64,000 nt of DNA from JBGAJN01 sp044224905. Lineage in GTDB: Bacteria > Verrucomicrobiota > Verrucomicrobiia > Limisphaerales > JBGAJN01. This document shows positions 28,133 through 38,245 of this stretch, piece after piece. Under the pieces are notes generated by a model. It searched no databases. It had not been told where the DNA came from and was given only the letters and a program-made list of their open reading frames with translations. The translations under genes were made by a program, and so were the position numbers. The first letter of the stretch is position 1. Each line of letters begins with the position of its first letter. The stretch spans positions 992,001-1,056,000 of the forward strand of contig JBGAJN010000003.1 of the NCBI GenBank assembly GCA_044224905.1, in the 5' to 3' direction.

Positions 28133-29386
28133 ATGAACGCCGAATTCTTAGCCATCTTAGAGTATTGGGAACGCGAAAAGGGCATCAGCCGTGATGTCCT
28201 AATCAACGCGGTCAACGATGCCATGCTTTCCGCCGCCAAAAAGGCGGTCGGACCGGCGCGGGAATTGCGTTGCGCCATCGATCCCAAAACCGGCGACATC
28301 CGCGCGTTCGCAAAGCTCGTCGTATCCGAGAAGGTAATTTCCAAGCACGACCAAATCTCCCAATTCGATGCGCGGCGGGTGAAACCCGATGCCGTTCTTG
28401 GCGAGGAACTGGAAGTGGAAGTCACTCCGCAGGGCTTCGGACGTATCGCGTCTCAGAATGCCAAGCAGGCTCTGATGCAACACATCCGCCGGGCGGAGAA
28501 GGATTTGATCTACGCGGAATTCAAAGACCGCGCCGGCGAAATTGTCAGCGGCACGGTACGCCGCTTCGAACGGTCCGACGTGATCATGGATCTCGGAAAA
28601 TTCGAAGCCATTCTCCCGAACCGCGAGCGCGTTCCGACTGAAGAGTATCAAATCGGCGAACGCATCCGTTGCTTCGTCAAAGCAGTCGAACAAGGACCGC
28701 ACGGTCCGGAGATCATTCTTTCGCGCGCCGATGCGCAGTTCGTGGTTAAACTGTTCCGTCTGGAAGTTTCCGAAATCAACGATGGCACGATTGAGATCAA
28801 GAGCGTGGCGCGTGAACCCGGCTTCCGCACAAAGCTCGCCGTCTATTCGCGCGACGAAAAAGTGGATCCCGTTGGCGCATGCGTCGGTCTCCGCGGCCAG
28901 CGCGTAAAGAATATTGTCCGCGAGTTGAACAACGAGAAGGTTGATATCATCAAGTGGGACGCGAACATCAAAGTCTACATGACGAACGCACTCGCTCCGG
29001 CGAAACTCAAAGCGTTTGAAGTGGACGAGAAGAATCGTCGCGTTACCATCACCGTGAGTGAAGATCAGCTCTCGCTGGCGATTGGTAAACGCGGCCAGAA
29101 TGCCCGGTTGACCTCGAAGCTCACCGGCTGGCATGTAGATATTGTGCCTGAGCACGTGGTCACGATGGGATTCGAGGACAAGGTCGCGCTCGCCGTAAAA
29201 GACGTGGCGGCGATTCCTGGAATTACTCCAGAGCAGGCCAATGTGCTGGTGCATGCCGGCTTTTTGAATTTGGAAAGTTTGTCGCAAGCGGAAATTTCCG
29301 ACTTGGACTCCATTCCGGAGATCGGCGAGAGTGCCGGCGCCATCATTACGGCCATTAAGGCTGAAGTGGCGCGACGGAATCAGTGA
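28133..29386 (+). CDS. nusA: transcription elongation/termination factor NusA
   Basis: 417 residues from the ATG at 28133 (MNAEFLAILEYWEREKGISR). The order of domains is standard: N-terminal RNA-polymerase-binding domain, S1 domain (GEIVSGTVRRFERSDVIMDL), KH1/KH2 (VGACVGLRGQRVKNIVREL and LAIGKRGQNARLTSKLTGW), and one C-terminal helix-hairpin-helix repeat (AEISDLDSIPEIGESAGAII) in place of the longer AR1-AR2 region of E. coli. It binds RNA polymerase, slows it at pauses and takes part in termination and antitermination. It opens a translation/RNA-processing operon. rimP, the usual gene in front of nusA, is absent. Confidence 0.97.
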   Translation: MNAEFLAILEYWEREKGISRDVLINAVNDAMLSAAKKAVGPARELRCAIDPKTGDIRAFAKLVVSEKVISKHDQISQFDARRVKPDAVLGEELEVEVTPQGFGRIASQNAKQALMQHIRRAEKDLIYAEFKDRAGEIVSGTVRRFERSDVIMDLGKFEAILPNRERVPTEEYQIGERIRCFVKAVEQGPHGPEIILSRADAQFVVKLFRLEVSEINDGTIEIKSVAREPGFRTKLAVYSRDEKVDPVGACVGLRGQRVKNIVRELNNEKVDIIKWDANIKVYMTNALAPAKLKAFEVDEKNRRVTITVSEDQLSLAIGKRGQNARLTSKLTGWHVDIVPEHVVTMGFEDKVALAVKDVAAIPGITPEQANVLVHAGFLNLESLSQAEISDLDSIPEIGESAGAIITAIKAEVARRNQ

Positions 29387-29479
29387 AACGTTGGTGAGAC
29401 GAAAGATGGAATGAACGCAACGTTCAACATGTGGTGAACATGAAGACCTTGGCGTTCACGGTCCCAGTAGAGAACAATT

Positions 29480-31945
29480 ATGCCCGTTCGTATTTACGAA
29501 ATCGCGAAGAAACTTGGCAAAGAAAGCAAGGAAGTCCTTGCCAAGGCCAAGGAACTGGGCATTACCGCCGCCAAAGTCCCGTCGAGCTCGCTCGATAAAA
29601 TCACCGCCGAATACCTCGAGGAGCAGATGGGTGGGGTACCCGTTGCCCCACCTCCCGCGCCCGAACCGGAAAAGCCGATCGTCATCGTTTCCGAACCGCC
29701 GCCACCGCCGCCCGCGCCCGTCGTTGAGGTCAAAGCACCGGAACCGGTTGCGCCCATCGTCGTCCCTGAAGTCAAACCGCCGACTCCGGTCGCGCCAGTT
29801 GTCCCAGCGCCCGTCGCCGAAGCGAAGCCGGTTGCACCAACTCCCGTTGCTCCCGTTGCTCCACCGACGCCCCCTGCGCCCGTGGCACCTCCGGCTCCGC
29901 CGCCGCCGCCGCCCGGCCCGCGTCTCGGCGATAAGATCGGTTTCATTCAACTTGCACCACGCCCCGGAAATCGCGGCGGCGAACGTCCCGGATCTGCTCC
30001 GCAGCAGCAAGGACGCGGAGACACTCAATTTCGCGGACGCGACCAACGCGGTGGTCCCGCTGGACGCCAGATGGCGCCGGCTCCCGCTCGTCCGGAACCG
30101 CCGAAATCTTCGACCCCAGCCTTGCCGAAGTTTGTCGCGCCGACGACCGGTGAGGTTATTTCGCTCAAGCCGCCGATCATCGTTCGCGACCTCGCAGAAG
30201 CGTTGAAGGTAAAACCCTTCAAACTCATCGCCGATCTGATGGAGCTGGGCGTATTCGCCAACGTCAATCAATCGCTCGACGAACCAATCGCGCAACGGAT
30301 CGCAGCGAAATACAATTTCCGCTTTGAAGTTGAGAAGCGCGAAAAGGGCGGCGGTCAGGTTCACGCGCCGGTCAAGAAAGTTGTCGAAGTCGACATTGAA
30401 GACAAGCCGGAGGACCTCAAGCCTCGCGCACCCGTTGTTACGATCATGGGTCACGTTGACCACGGCAAGACCTCCTTGCTCGACGTCATCCGCAAGGCGA
30501 ACGTTGCTGCCGGCGAAGCGGGCGGCATCACGCAGCACATCGGCGCCTACACGATTTCCATTCCGCATCCCGAACGGAAGAAAGATCTGCAACAGATCAC
30601 TTTCCTCGACACTCCTGGCCACGCCGCGTTCAGCGCGATGCGCGCCCGTGGTGCGACGGTGACGGATATTGTCATTCTCGTCGTCGCCGCCAATGACGGT
30701 GTCATGCCGCAAACGCTCGAAGCGTTGAGCCACGCGCAAGCGGCCAAGGTTCCCATTATTGTCGCCGTCAACAAGAGCGACCATCCCAACGCGAACCCGC
30801 TCAAGGTCCGCACGCAGCTGCAGGAAAAAGGTCTCGTCAGTGAAGAATGGGGCGGCAACACCATCTTCGTTGATTGCTCGGCATTGACCAAGGCCGGCGT
30901 CGACAAGCTCCTCGAAATGATCGTGCTCCAGGCTGAAGTCATGGAGTTGAAGGCGAATCCGAACCGGCCCGCCAAGGGCAACGTGATTGAGTCCGGCCTC
31001 CAACCGGGCGGCCCGACAGCCACCGTGCTCGTTCGCAAAGGCACGCTCAAGGTCGGCAACGTCGTTGTTTGCGGTGAGCACTACGGCAAAGTTCGCGCGT
31101 TGATCAACGAGGAAGGCAAACGTCTGCAGCAGGCCGAACCGTCCGTGGCGGTAAAAGTTCTCGGACTGAATGGCGTGCCCGACGCCGGCTTGGAATTCGC
31201 CGTCGTCGAAAACGAAAAGGCGGCGCGCGAGATTACCGAGACCCGGATTCAAGCGGCCCGAGTCGCAGCCGAAAAAGAAAAACGTCCCGCCGTCACGCTC
31301 GAAAATCTTTTCCACACGCTCGATCAGGAATCGGCGAAAGTTCTCAAGATCGTCGTCAAAGCCGACACGCAAGGCTCTGTCGAAGCCATCGTCGAAGCGC
31401 TCAAAAAGATCGAAGCGTCGAAAGTTTCGCTCGAAATCATTCACAGCGCCGTCGGTACGATCACCGAATCCGACGTGCTGCTGTGCACCGCGTCCAAGGC
31501 GATCATCCTTGGTTTCCACACACGCATCGACAACGGCGTGTCGGACACCGCGAAGCGTGAGGGCGTTCAGATCAAGCTCTACGCGATCATTTACGAACTC
31601 ATCGATCAGGTGAAGGAAGCCATGGCGGGCTTGCTCGACCCGATCGTCAAAGAAGTCGTCACCGGTTCTGCGGATGTTCGCCAGATCTTCACGTTGTCCA
31701 AGGGCGGCAACGTTGCCGGTTGTATCGTCAACAGCGGCCGCATCGTTCGCGGAAAGGTTCGCATCATGCGCCGCAAAGGCCTGATTTACGAAGGCGTGCT
31801 GCAGACTCTGCGCCGCTTCCAGGACGAGGTGAACGAAGTCCGCTCCGGCCTCGAGTGCGGTATCCGCGTCGAAGGTTTCAACGATTTCCAAGTCGGCGAT
31901 ACCATTGAGTGTTACAGTGTGGAAAAGGTGGCGGCGAAGTTATAG
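29480..31945 (+). CDS. infB: translation initiation factor IF-2
   Basis: 821 residues. The N-terminal IF2_N domain (MPVRIYEIAKKLGKESKEVL) is followed by a long Pro/Ala/Val-rich linker (about residues 55-200), a second IF2_N-like part (VRDLAEALKVKPFKLIADLM), and the GTPase core: P-loop GHVDHGKTS near residue 324, DTPGHAAF near 377, and NKSD. The C-terminal domains bind fMet-tRNA (end VGDTIECYSVEKV). It delivers initiator tRNA to the ribosome. The linker is low complexity and open on the opposite strand too, which explains spurious antisense frames. It lies 93 bases after nusA. Confidence 0.98.
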   Translation: MPVRIYEIAKKLGKESKEVLAKAKELGITAAKVPSSSLDKITAEYLEEQMGGVPVAPPPAPEPEKPIVIVSEPPPPPPAPVVEVKAPEPVAPIVVPEVKPPTPVAPVVPAPVAEAKPVAPTPVAPVAPPTPPAPVAPPAPPPPPPGPRLGDKIGFIQLAPRPGNRGGERPGSAPQQQGRGDTQFRGRDQRGGPAGRQMAPAPARPEPPKSSTPALPKFVAPTTGEVISLKPPIIVRDLAEALKVKPFKLIADLMELGVFANVNQSLDEPIAQRIAAKYNFRFEVEKREKGGGQVHAPVKKVVEVDIEDKPEDLKPRAPVVTIMGHVDHGKTSLLDVIRKANVAAGEAGGITQHIGAYTISIPHPERKKDLQQITFLDTPGHAAFSAMRARGATVTDIVILVVAANDGVMPQTLEALSHAQAAKVPIIVAVNKSDHPNANPLKVRTQLQEKGLVSEEWGGNTIFVDCSALTKAGVDKLLEMIVLQAEVMELKANPNRPAKGNVIESGLQPGGPTATVLVRKGTLKVGNVVVCGEHYGKVRALINEEGKRLQQAEPSVAVKVLGLNGVPDAGLEFAVVENEKAAREITETRIQAARVAAEKEKRPAVTLENLFHTLDQESAKVLKIVVKADTQGSVEAIVEALKKIEASKVSLEIIHSAVGTITESDVLLCTASKAIILGFHTRIDNGVSDTAKREGVQIKLYAIIYELIDQVKEAMAGLLDPIVKEVVTGSADVRQIFTLSKGGNVAGCIVNSGRIVRGKVRIMRRKGLIYEGVLQTLRRFQDEVNEVRSGLECGIRVEGFNDFQVGDTIECYSVEKVAAKL

Positions 31946-31982
31946 CCGCCGCCGGTCACTGTAATCGTTCCCGCTTCACGCC

Positions 31983-32345
31983 ATGCAATCGCTTCGTTTA
32001 CAACGGGTGCGCGAGTTGTTGAAACGCGCCATCGGCGAAGTGTTGCGCCGCGAAATCTCCATCGACGAGGCGGGACTCATCAGCGTGAACGACGTCGGCG
32101 TTTCCGCCGATTTGCAGTCGGCGACGGTCTTCATTGGCATCGTTGGCAACGCCGCGCAGAAGAAACGTGGGATTGAGATTTTGCAGAGAGAGACCAAGCG
32201 TCTGCAGACGCTCGTCGGTCACGAAGTGGTTTTGAAATACACCCCGCGCCTCCGTTTTCTCGTGGATGATTCCATCGAACGCGGCAACCGCGTTTTGGAA
32301 ATCATCGAGGAAATCGAGCAGCACTCCCCGAAGCCCAAAGAATGA
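31983..32345 (+). CDS. rbfA: ribosome-binding factor A
   Basis: 120 residues, the usual size. It shows the single KH-like fold pattern from the opening RLQRVRELLKRAIGEVLRRE through VNDVGVSADLQSATVFIGI to the late TPRLRFLVDDSIERGNRV. It binds the 30S subunit and helps mature the 5' end of 16S rRNA. The last four bases (ATGA, 32342-32345) overlap the start of the next gene, so translation is probably coupled. Confidence 0.96.
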   Translation: MQSLRLQRVRELLKRAIGEVLRREISIDEAGLISVNDVGVSADLQSATVFIGIVGNAAQKKRGIEILQRETKRLQTLVGHEVVLKYTPRLRFLVDDSIERGNRVLEIIEEIEQHSPKPKE

Positions 32346-33325
32346 AGTCCCGCCCGCAGATCATCGACCGCATCCTCACCGCGATCACCGATTCCAAAAC
32401 CTTCTGCGTCGTGGGTCACGTTCGCCCTGATGGCGACTGCATCGGATCACAAGTTGCACTCACGCTCGCTCTGCGCGCCCTCGGCAAGGATGTGGTTTGT
32501 TGGAACGAAGACACCGCGCCCGCGAAGCTCGCCTTCCTTGATCCTGATGGAATTTTTCAAACGCCGCGCCGTGGAATGAAGTTCGACTGCGTGATCGCCA
32601 CGGATTGCGCCAGCTTTGAACGTCTGGGCAAGGTCGCCGACTGCATCGCGCAGCGAACAATGTTCATCAACATCGACCATCATGCGAGCAACACGCGTTA
32701 TGCGGACGTGAACTGGATTTCTCCACGCGAAGCCTCGACCGGTGAATTAATCTTCCGCCTGATCAAGGAAGCCCGTTGGTCTATTTCGCCGGTGATGGCG
32801 AACAACCTCTTCACCGCAATCTCGACCGACACCGGCTCGTTCCAGTATGCGACGACGCGGCCCGGCACGCTGCACGCCGCGGCGGAATTGATCACGAAGG
32901 GCGCCGACCTTGGAAAGATTTGCCAGGAAGTTTATCAGTCGTTTCCGTTGCCGCGCGTGAAGTTGCTCAAGCACCTTTACGCGAAGTTCCGCCTCACCGC
33001 CGACGATCGCATCGCCTACTTCTGGCTCAAGCGCGCCGACTACACGCGCACCGGAGCGGATACTGCGGACAGCGAAGGGCTCATCGATCACATCCGCGCG
33101 ATCGAACCGGTTGTCGTCGCCGTTTTGTTCGAAGAAATGGAACCGGAGATGACCCGCATCAGTCTGCGTTCTAAATCGGACAAGGTGGATGTGAACGAAA
33201 TCGCGAAGCAATTCGGCGGCGGCGGCCATCATGCCGCAGCGGGCGCACGCATTTCCGGCAAACCGATGACGGTTCAACGCCAGGTCATCGCCGCGATTAA
33301 AAAAGCGTTGCGCGCGGCGAAATAA
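32342..33325 (+). CDS. nrnA: DHH-family nanoRNase / pAp phosphatase
   Basis: 327 residues. The metal sites of the DHH phosphoesterase domain are visible: HVRPDGDCIGS (residues 26-36), NIDHHASNTRY around 108, and the DHHA1 part with the Gly-rich RNA site GGGGHHAAAGARI at the C-terminus. The family degrades 2- to 5-nucleotide RNA fragments and in some members dephosphorylates pAp to AMP. Its place after rbfA and before truB is conserved in many bacteria. It overlaps rbfA by four bases. Confidence 0.93.
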   Translation: MKSRPQIIDRILTAITDSKTFCVVGHVRPDGDCIGSQVALTLALRALGKDVVCWNEDTAPAKLAFLDPDGIFQTPRRGMKFDCVIATDCASFERLGKVADCIAQRTMFINIDHHASNTRYADVNWISPREASTGELIFRLIKEARWSISPVMANNLFTAISTDTGSFQYATTRPGTLHAAAELITKGADLGKICQEVYQSFPLPRVKLLKHLYAKFRLTADDRIAYFWLKRADYTRTGADTADSEGLIDHIRAIEPVVVAVLFEEMEPEMTRISLRSKSDKVDVNEIAKQFGGGGHHAAAGARISGKPMTVQRQVIAAIKKALRAAK

Positions 33326-33381
33326 AGTTCGCCCACCACGCGAACGAGCCGGTTTAATTTTCCTGTTCCAATTCTGAAGCC

Positions 33382-34095
33382 ATGCAAACTTTTGACCCTT
33401 TCGACGGCGGCCTGCTGGTGGACAAGCCTGCGGGCATGACGTCGCACGATGTCGTTGATGAAATTCGCCGCTACTTTCACATCAAGAAAGTCGGCCACTG
33501 CGGCACGCTTGATCCCAACGCCACGGGGCTGATGATCATTGTGCTTGGCCGTGGCACGAAGCTTTCCGAAAAGCTGATGGGCGCGGACAAAGTTTACGAA
33601 GGCGATATCAAGCTTGGCGAAACCACCGACAGCTATGACGCCGACGGCGAACTCACCGGCTCGCTGCCCGTTCCGCCGGTGACCCTCGAACAGCTTAACG
33701 AAATCGGCCGAAGCTTCGTTGGCGACATCATGCAGATGCCGCCAATGCATTCCGCGATCAAGATCGACGGCGTGCCCCTGTACAAAATGGCCCGCAAAGG
33801 CGTGGAAGTGGAGCGCAAGGCGCGGCTGATCCACATCTACAGCTTTGTTTTCTCGGCCTATCAGGAGCCCATCGCGCGCTTCAAGGTGGCGTGCACCAAG
33901 GGAACCTACGTTCGCACTCTCGCTCACGAAGTTGGCGAAAAAATCGGATGCGGCGCGCATCTCGCCACGTTGCGTCGTCTGGAAATCGGTCGCTTCAAAA
34001 TCGCCGACGCGTTGCCACTCGATACGATTGTCGGTCTTTCAGCCCCGGAACTCGCCAAGCGCGTCATTCCGTTCTTGAAGCTGGCGGCAGACTGA
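33382..34095 (+). CDS. truB: tRNA pseudouridine(55) synthase
   Basis: 237 residues, a short form without the C-terminal PUA domain. The catalytic Asp is residue 44 in GHCGTLDPNATGLM, and the KPAGMTSHDVVDEIRR opening is diagnostic. It converts U55 to pseudouridine in the T-loop of tRNAs. It lies 56 bases after nrnA in the operon. Confidence 0.96.
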   Translation: MQTFDPFDGGLLVDKPAGMTSHDVVDEIRRYFHIKKVGHCGTLDPNATGLMIIVLGRGTKLSEKLMGADKVYEGDIKLGETTDSYDADGELTGSLPVPPVTLEQLNEIGRSFVGDIMQMPPMHSAIKIDGVPLYKMARKGVEVERKARLIHIYSFVFSAYQEPIARFKVACTKGTYVRTLAHEVGEKIGCGAHLATLRRLEIGRFKIADALPLDTIVGLSAPELAKRVIPFLKLAAD

Positions 34096-34182
34096 ACCGG
34101 GATTACGGAGTCACGGTTTCTGGTTGCGCGCAACGTCGGAGGCTTCCAACCTGAAACGCGACACCGATAAGTTCATTGCTCC

Positions 34183-35109
34183 ATGACGATCATCTCGCAA
34201 CCCGGCGAACTGGCCACGAAAGGACGCAAAGTTTGCGTCGCCATCGGCGTGTTCGACGGCGTGCATCTGGGGCATCAACAAATTCTCCGCCAGATGATCG
34301 ACGACGCCCGCCAGCACGATGCGCTTGCGGTTGTCACCACGTTTGATTGCCATCCCAGTTCGGTCGTCGCGCCGGATCGCGCGCCGCGATTAATTTATCC
34401 GCTGCGAAAAAAACTGGAGACGATCGAAGCCTTCGGCGTGGACGCCACGTGGTTGATTCGTTTCGATGAGGCGTTCAGCAAACAGACCGGCGAAGCTTTC
34501 ACACGTTCACTCGTACGCGGGTTTGGCGAGATTCAGAGCCTGTGCGTCGGAACCAATTTCCACTTCGGCCATCGTCGCAGCGGCAATGTTGAGTTACTTC
34601 GCTCGTTGAGCGGCGAATTGAATTTCATCCTTCACGGGCACGCGTCGGTTGCGCTCGACGGCGAAGTCGTCAGCAGCACACGGATTCGCGAGCAGATCCG
34701 GAAAGGCAATCTCGACATCGCCAGTCAGATGCTGGGCCGCGCGTACTCGCTCACCGGCACGGTAAAACACGGCGATCACATGGGCCGCAAGCTCGGCTTC
34801 CCCACCGCCAACCTCGACGTCGCCGGCTTGGAGTTGCCGCCGACCGGTGTCTACGCCGTCCAAGTGAAGACGCCCAGCGGCAATCATTGCGGCGCTCTGA
34901 ACATTGGTTTTCGCCCAACACTCGCGCGCCCGGAGCCGACGTTGCAAGTCGAGGCGCACCTCCTCGACTTCAGCGGCAACCTCTACGGGCAGTGGATTGA
35001 ACTCACGTTCGTTGGCAAACTGCGCGAGGAGAAAAAGTTTTCTTCCGTCGATGCGTTGAAGGAACAGATCGGCCACGACATTTCCGCAGCGCGAAAGCTC
35101 TTCGCGTAA
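34183..35109 (+). CDS. ribF: bifunctional riboflavin kinase / FAD synthetase
   Basis: 308 residues. The N-terminal nucleotidyl-transferase part carries FDGVHLGH (residues 24-31) and SSTRIREQIRKGN; the C-terminal flavokinase part carries GHDMGRKLGFPTANL-like KHGDHMGRKLGFPTANLDV and PTLQVEAHLLDFSGNLYG. It makes FMN and then FAD from riboflavin. It is the last gene of the nusA-infB-rbfA-nrnA-truB-ribF group, 87 bases after truB, an order common in bacteria. Confidence 0.96.
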   Translation: MTIISQPGELATKGRKVCVAIGVFDGVHLGHQQILRQMIDDARQHDALAVVTTFDCHPSSVVAPDRAPRLIYPLRKKLETIEAFGVDATWLIRFDEAFSKQTGEAFTRSLVRGFGEIQSLCVGTNFHFGHRRSGNVELLRSLSGELNFILHGHASVALDGEVVSSTRIREQIRKGNLDIASQMLGRAYSLTGTVKHGDHMGRKLGFPTANLDVAGLELPPTGVYAVQVKTPSGNHCGALNIGFRPTLARPEPTLQVEAHLLDFSGNLYGQWIELTFVGKLREEKKFSSVDALKEQIGHDISAARKLFA

Positions 35110-35207
35110 ACCCAGCGCAATCGGCTTCTGCCTTGCCAATGGGCAATCCCGCACGCTAGCGTCCGGCCCATTATTGCAACTCCCGTGAATCACACCCACC
35201 GCATTTC

Positions 35208-37283
35208 ATGATCGCTTTCGGGCTCTCTATTTTCACCGGCGCGTTTCTTTTGTTCCTCGTTCAACCGCTGATCGCCAAGTTCATTCTGCCTTGGTTTGGC
35301 GGGAGCCCGGCGGTGTGGACCACGTGCATGCTTTTCTTTCAGGTGCTTTTGCTCGGTGGCTACGCCTACGCACATTTAATCAGCACGAAGCTGAAGCCCC
35401 GCAAACAGGCGTTGCTCCATCTGATTCTATTGGGAGTCGCTCTCACGTTGCTCCCAATTACGCCGAGCGAATCGTGGAAACCGAACGACGGGAGCAATCC
35501 GACGTGGCGAATCCTGTTGCTCCTGCTCGTCAACCTCGGCATGCCGTATCTCATTCTCTCCGCCACCGGACCGCTGATGCAGGCGTGGTTCAGTCGCGTG
35601 AAGCCGGGCGTGTCGCCGTATCGCCTGTATGCGTTGTCGAACGTCGGCTCGCTGCTAGCGTTAATCGGTTATCCGCTGGTCGTCGAAACCAATCTCTCGC
35701 GTCACGCGCAAGCTGTGATGTGGTCGATCGGGCTTGGCGTGTTCGCGATTTGCTGCGCGTGGTGTGCGCTGAAGGTCTGGAGTTGCGATACTCAGGAAAA
35801 TGCCGGGCCCGCAGCGGAAGTCATTGCATCGCTCGATACGCCGACGCCGACGAATCATCGTTGGCTGTGGTTTGCGCTGCCGGCGTGCGCGTCCGTGCTG
35901 TTGCTCGCGGTAACGAATAAGATCTGCCAGGACATCGCTGTCATTCCTTTCCTCTGGGTGCTCCCGCTAAGTCTTTATCTGCTGACGTTCATCATCAGTT
36001 TCGACAGTCCTCGCTGGTATTGGCGCCCGGTGTGGTTGCCTTTGCTGGCGATTTGTTTTGGTGCACTCATCTGGGATCATCGCTGGGCGACGGGCTACTC
36101 GATCCTCCGCGACGTCGGCATTTATCTCAGCACCCTTTTCGTCAGCTGCCTCGTTTGTCACGGCGAACTTTACCGCCTCCGCCCGACCTCACGCGGATTG
36201 ACCGGCTTTTACCTGATGATCTCCGCCGGCGGCGCGTTCGGCGGAATCTTCGTCGCGGTCGTCGCGCCCGCAATTTTTCGCCACTACATCGAACTCGAAA
36301 TCAGTTTCGTCCTCGTTGCAGCGCTAGTGCTCGCTGTGCTGTTCGTTGACCGCGCCAGCTGGTTCCGTGGAGGACGCCCGCGCTGGGCTTGGGGATTATT
36401 GCTGGCCGCGTTCGGTGGAATGAGCTGGCACTTTTACACCGAAGGGCGCGATCTGCTGTCCGACAACATCGAAGTCACCCGCAATTTTTACGGTGTGCTG
36501 AAGGTTTACCAATCTTCCGAGAACATCGAAACCAGCGATCGAATTGTGCTCATGCATGGCGGCACAACTCACGGCTTTCAATACCTTGCCGATGACAAGC
36601 GATACCTTCCCACGACCTACTACTCGGGCACCAGCGGCATCGGATTGACAATGAAACATTACGCCACGAAGACGGCTAGACGTATCGGCGTGGTGGGATT
36701 GGGCGCTGGCACATTGGCCGTTTACGGACGGACGAACGACTACCTGCGCATCTATGAAATCAATCCGGAAGTGCCGCGCATTGCCCGCCAGCACTTTTCG
36801 TATTTGCCCGATTGCCGGGCGACAAACGAAGTCATCCTCGGTGATGCTCGGCTCTCGCTCGAGCGCGAGCCGGATCAGCAATTCGATATTCTCGCCCTCG
36901 ACGCATTCAGCAGCGACGCCATCCCGGTTCATCTACTGACCAAAGAGGCATTCGCGATTTACCAACGCCACCTGAAGAAGGATGGCGTGATCGCGGTGCA
37001 TATTTCGAATCGTTACCTGAACCTGCAACCCATCGTGCTCGAGCTGGCCAAACACTTTGGTTACCGCGCGGCTGTGATCGCGGACAACGATGCGGAAGAG
37101 CGCGAAACTGAGGCCGGCGAAACCGGCGCATACAATTCTGACTGGGTGTTGCTGAGCCGGGATCAATCGTTCCTCGACTCGAAGGCCGTAAAGAACGCCA
37201 CGAGCGAACCGGACAATTACTCGCCCAAGATTCGCATGTGGACCGATGAAGAGAGTAATCTCGTCCGCATTTTGATGTTCTGA
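35208..37283 (+). CDS. fused MFS-like membrane protein / spermidine-synthase-like protein
   Basis: 691 residues. The N-terminal 400 residues contain about 10-12 hydrophobic segments (for example FTGAFLLFLVQPLIAKFILP and PYRLYALSNVGSLLALIGYP). The C-terminal 280 residues are a Rossmann domain like that of spermidine synthase: GVVGLGAGTLAVYG, YEINPEVPRIARQHF, GDARLSLE, and DILALDAFSSDAIPVHLL. The family is widespread as a 'fused MFS/spermidine synthase', but polyamine synthesis by it has not been shown in general; the catalytic-site Asp pair is only partly kept. The product is inner-membrane with the C-terminal domain probably cytoplasmic. It lies 98 bases after ribF and may be a separate unit. 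Confidence 0.88.
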   Translation: MIAFGLSIFTGAFLLFLVQPLIAKFILPWFGGSPAVWTTCMLFFQVLLLGGYAYAHLISTKLKPRKQALLHLILLGVALTLLPITPSESWKPNDGSNPTWRILLLLLVNLGMPYLILSATGPLMQAWFSRVKPGVSPYRLYALSNVGSLLALIGYPLVVETNLSRHAQAVMWSIGLGVFAICCAWCALKVWSCDTQENAGPAAEVIASLDTPTPTNHRWLWFALPACASVLLLAVTNKICQDIAVIPFLWVLPLSLYLLTFIISFDSPRWYWRPVWLPLLAICFGALIWDHRWATGYSILRDVGIYLSTLFVSCLVCHGELYRLRPTSRGLTGFYLMISAGGAFGGIFVAVVAPAIFRHYIELEISFVLVAALVLAVLFVDRASWFRGGRPRWAWGLLLAAFGGMSWHFYTEGRDLLSDNIEVTRNFYGVLKVYQSSENIETSDRIVLMHGGTTHGFQYLADDKRYLPTTYYSGTSGIGLTMKHYATKTARRIGVVGLGAGTLAVYGRTNDYLRIYEINPEVPRIARQHFSYLPDCRATNEVILGDARLSLEREPDQQFDILALDAFSSDAIPVHLLTKEAFAIYQRHLKKDGVIAVHISNRYLNLQPIVLELAKHFGYRAAVIADNDAEERETEAGETGAYNSDWVLLSRDQSFLDSKAVKNATSEPDNYSPKIRMWTDEESNLVRILMF

Positions 37284-37345
37284 GGTCAGGCAGTCGTTCG
37301 AAGACTTGCGGGGAAACTTTTTCGACGTACGATTGTATTGTTCAC

Positions 37346-38194
37346 ATGAAAGCCATTCTCGTCGCTCTCGCGTTGATCGCGTTGCTTTCCCAGTCTTGGC
37401 GCGCCAATGCTGAGAATTCCTCTCCGGTAGATGATCGGCGAATCATCGGATTGCTGACGCAGGCCGCAGACGACCTCACGCGCGACAACAAGCTGACCCC
37501 GATGAAGACCCTCATCTCGCAGCTCAATCGCAGTCGTTGCCGCCTCAACCTTCCCACGCTGCCGACTCGCACACAGTCACCTGTTGAGCTCGCCGCCTCA
37601 GCGCGATCCGGCGTTCTTGTCTTGGGCGGGGTTTACAAATGCACCAAGTGCCCCCACTGGCATGTGCAGCCCGCGAGTGGATTTATCCTGACAGAAACCG
37701 GGGCCGCCGCTACCTGCTATCACGTGGTTACAAATCGCGAACAAGCTTCCCTCGTTGCCATGACGGACGACGGCACGGTTCACGCGGTGAAAGAGATTCT
37801 CGCCGCGGATGAGGCGAGCGATTTGGCGATCCTCCAACTCGACGGCCGCGGGTTCAAACCGCTCCCGCTTTCCACACAAGCGCCGGCAGGCACGACCGTT
37901 CGTGTGATCAGCCATCCGAGCCGGCATTTTTACACGCTCACTGAGGGAATGGTTTCACGTCAGTTTATTCAAACCAAGCGCAAGCGACCGATCACTCAAC
38001 TGGCGATCACGGCAGACTTCGCTCGAGGCTCCAGCGGCGCACCTGTTTTCAACGAACAAGGAGCCGTTGTCGGCATTGTCGATGCCACGCAATCGCTCTA
38101 TTACTCGGTGCACGAAGGACAAAAGGACGATTTGCAGATGGTCTTCAAACATTGCGTCGCCACGCAGCATCTGTTGGATATGATCCAACATTGA
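37346..38194 (+). CDS. exported trypsin-like serine protease (S1C/HtrA-like core, no PDZ)
   Basis: 282 residues with a signal peptide (MKAILVALALIALLSQSW, cut near RANA). The catalytic triad is readable as His126 (TCYHVVTN), Asp159 (ASDLAILQLD) and Ser230 (ARGSSGAPVF). A Cys pair, CTKCPHWH at residues 99-106, precedes the first barrel. No PDZ domain follows, which sets it apart from DegP/HtrA. It acts outside the cytoplasm; the substrate is unknown. The glutathione peroxidase gene follows 51 bases later. Confidence 0.87.
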   Translation: MKAILVALALIALLSQSWRANAENSSPVDDRRIIGLLTQAADDLTRDNKLTPMKTLISQLNRSRCRLNLPTLPTRTQSPVELAASARSGVLVLGGVYKCTKCPHWHVQPASGFILTETGAAATCYHVVTNREQASLVAMTDDGTVHAVKEILAADEASDLAILQLDGRGFKPLPLSTQAPAGTTVRVISHPSRHFYTLTEGMVSRQFIQTKRKRPITQLAITADFARGSSGAPVFNEQGAVVGIVDATQSLYYSVHEGQKDDLQMVFKHCVATQHLLDMIQH

Positions 38195-38245
38195 ACAAAG
38201 ATACGCCGCGTTTGACTTCCCTTCGGCGCTCGGCATAATCCGCAC

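Noticed and set aside
29456..31891. 811-residue minus-strand open frame opposite infB
   Set aside because: infB has a full set of IF-2 motifs on the plus strand; the antisense frame has no recognisable domain and follows infB codon usage.
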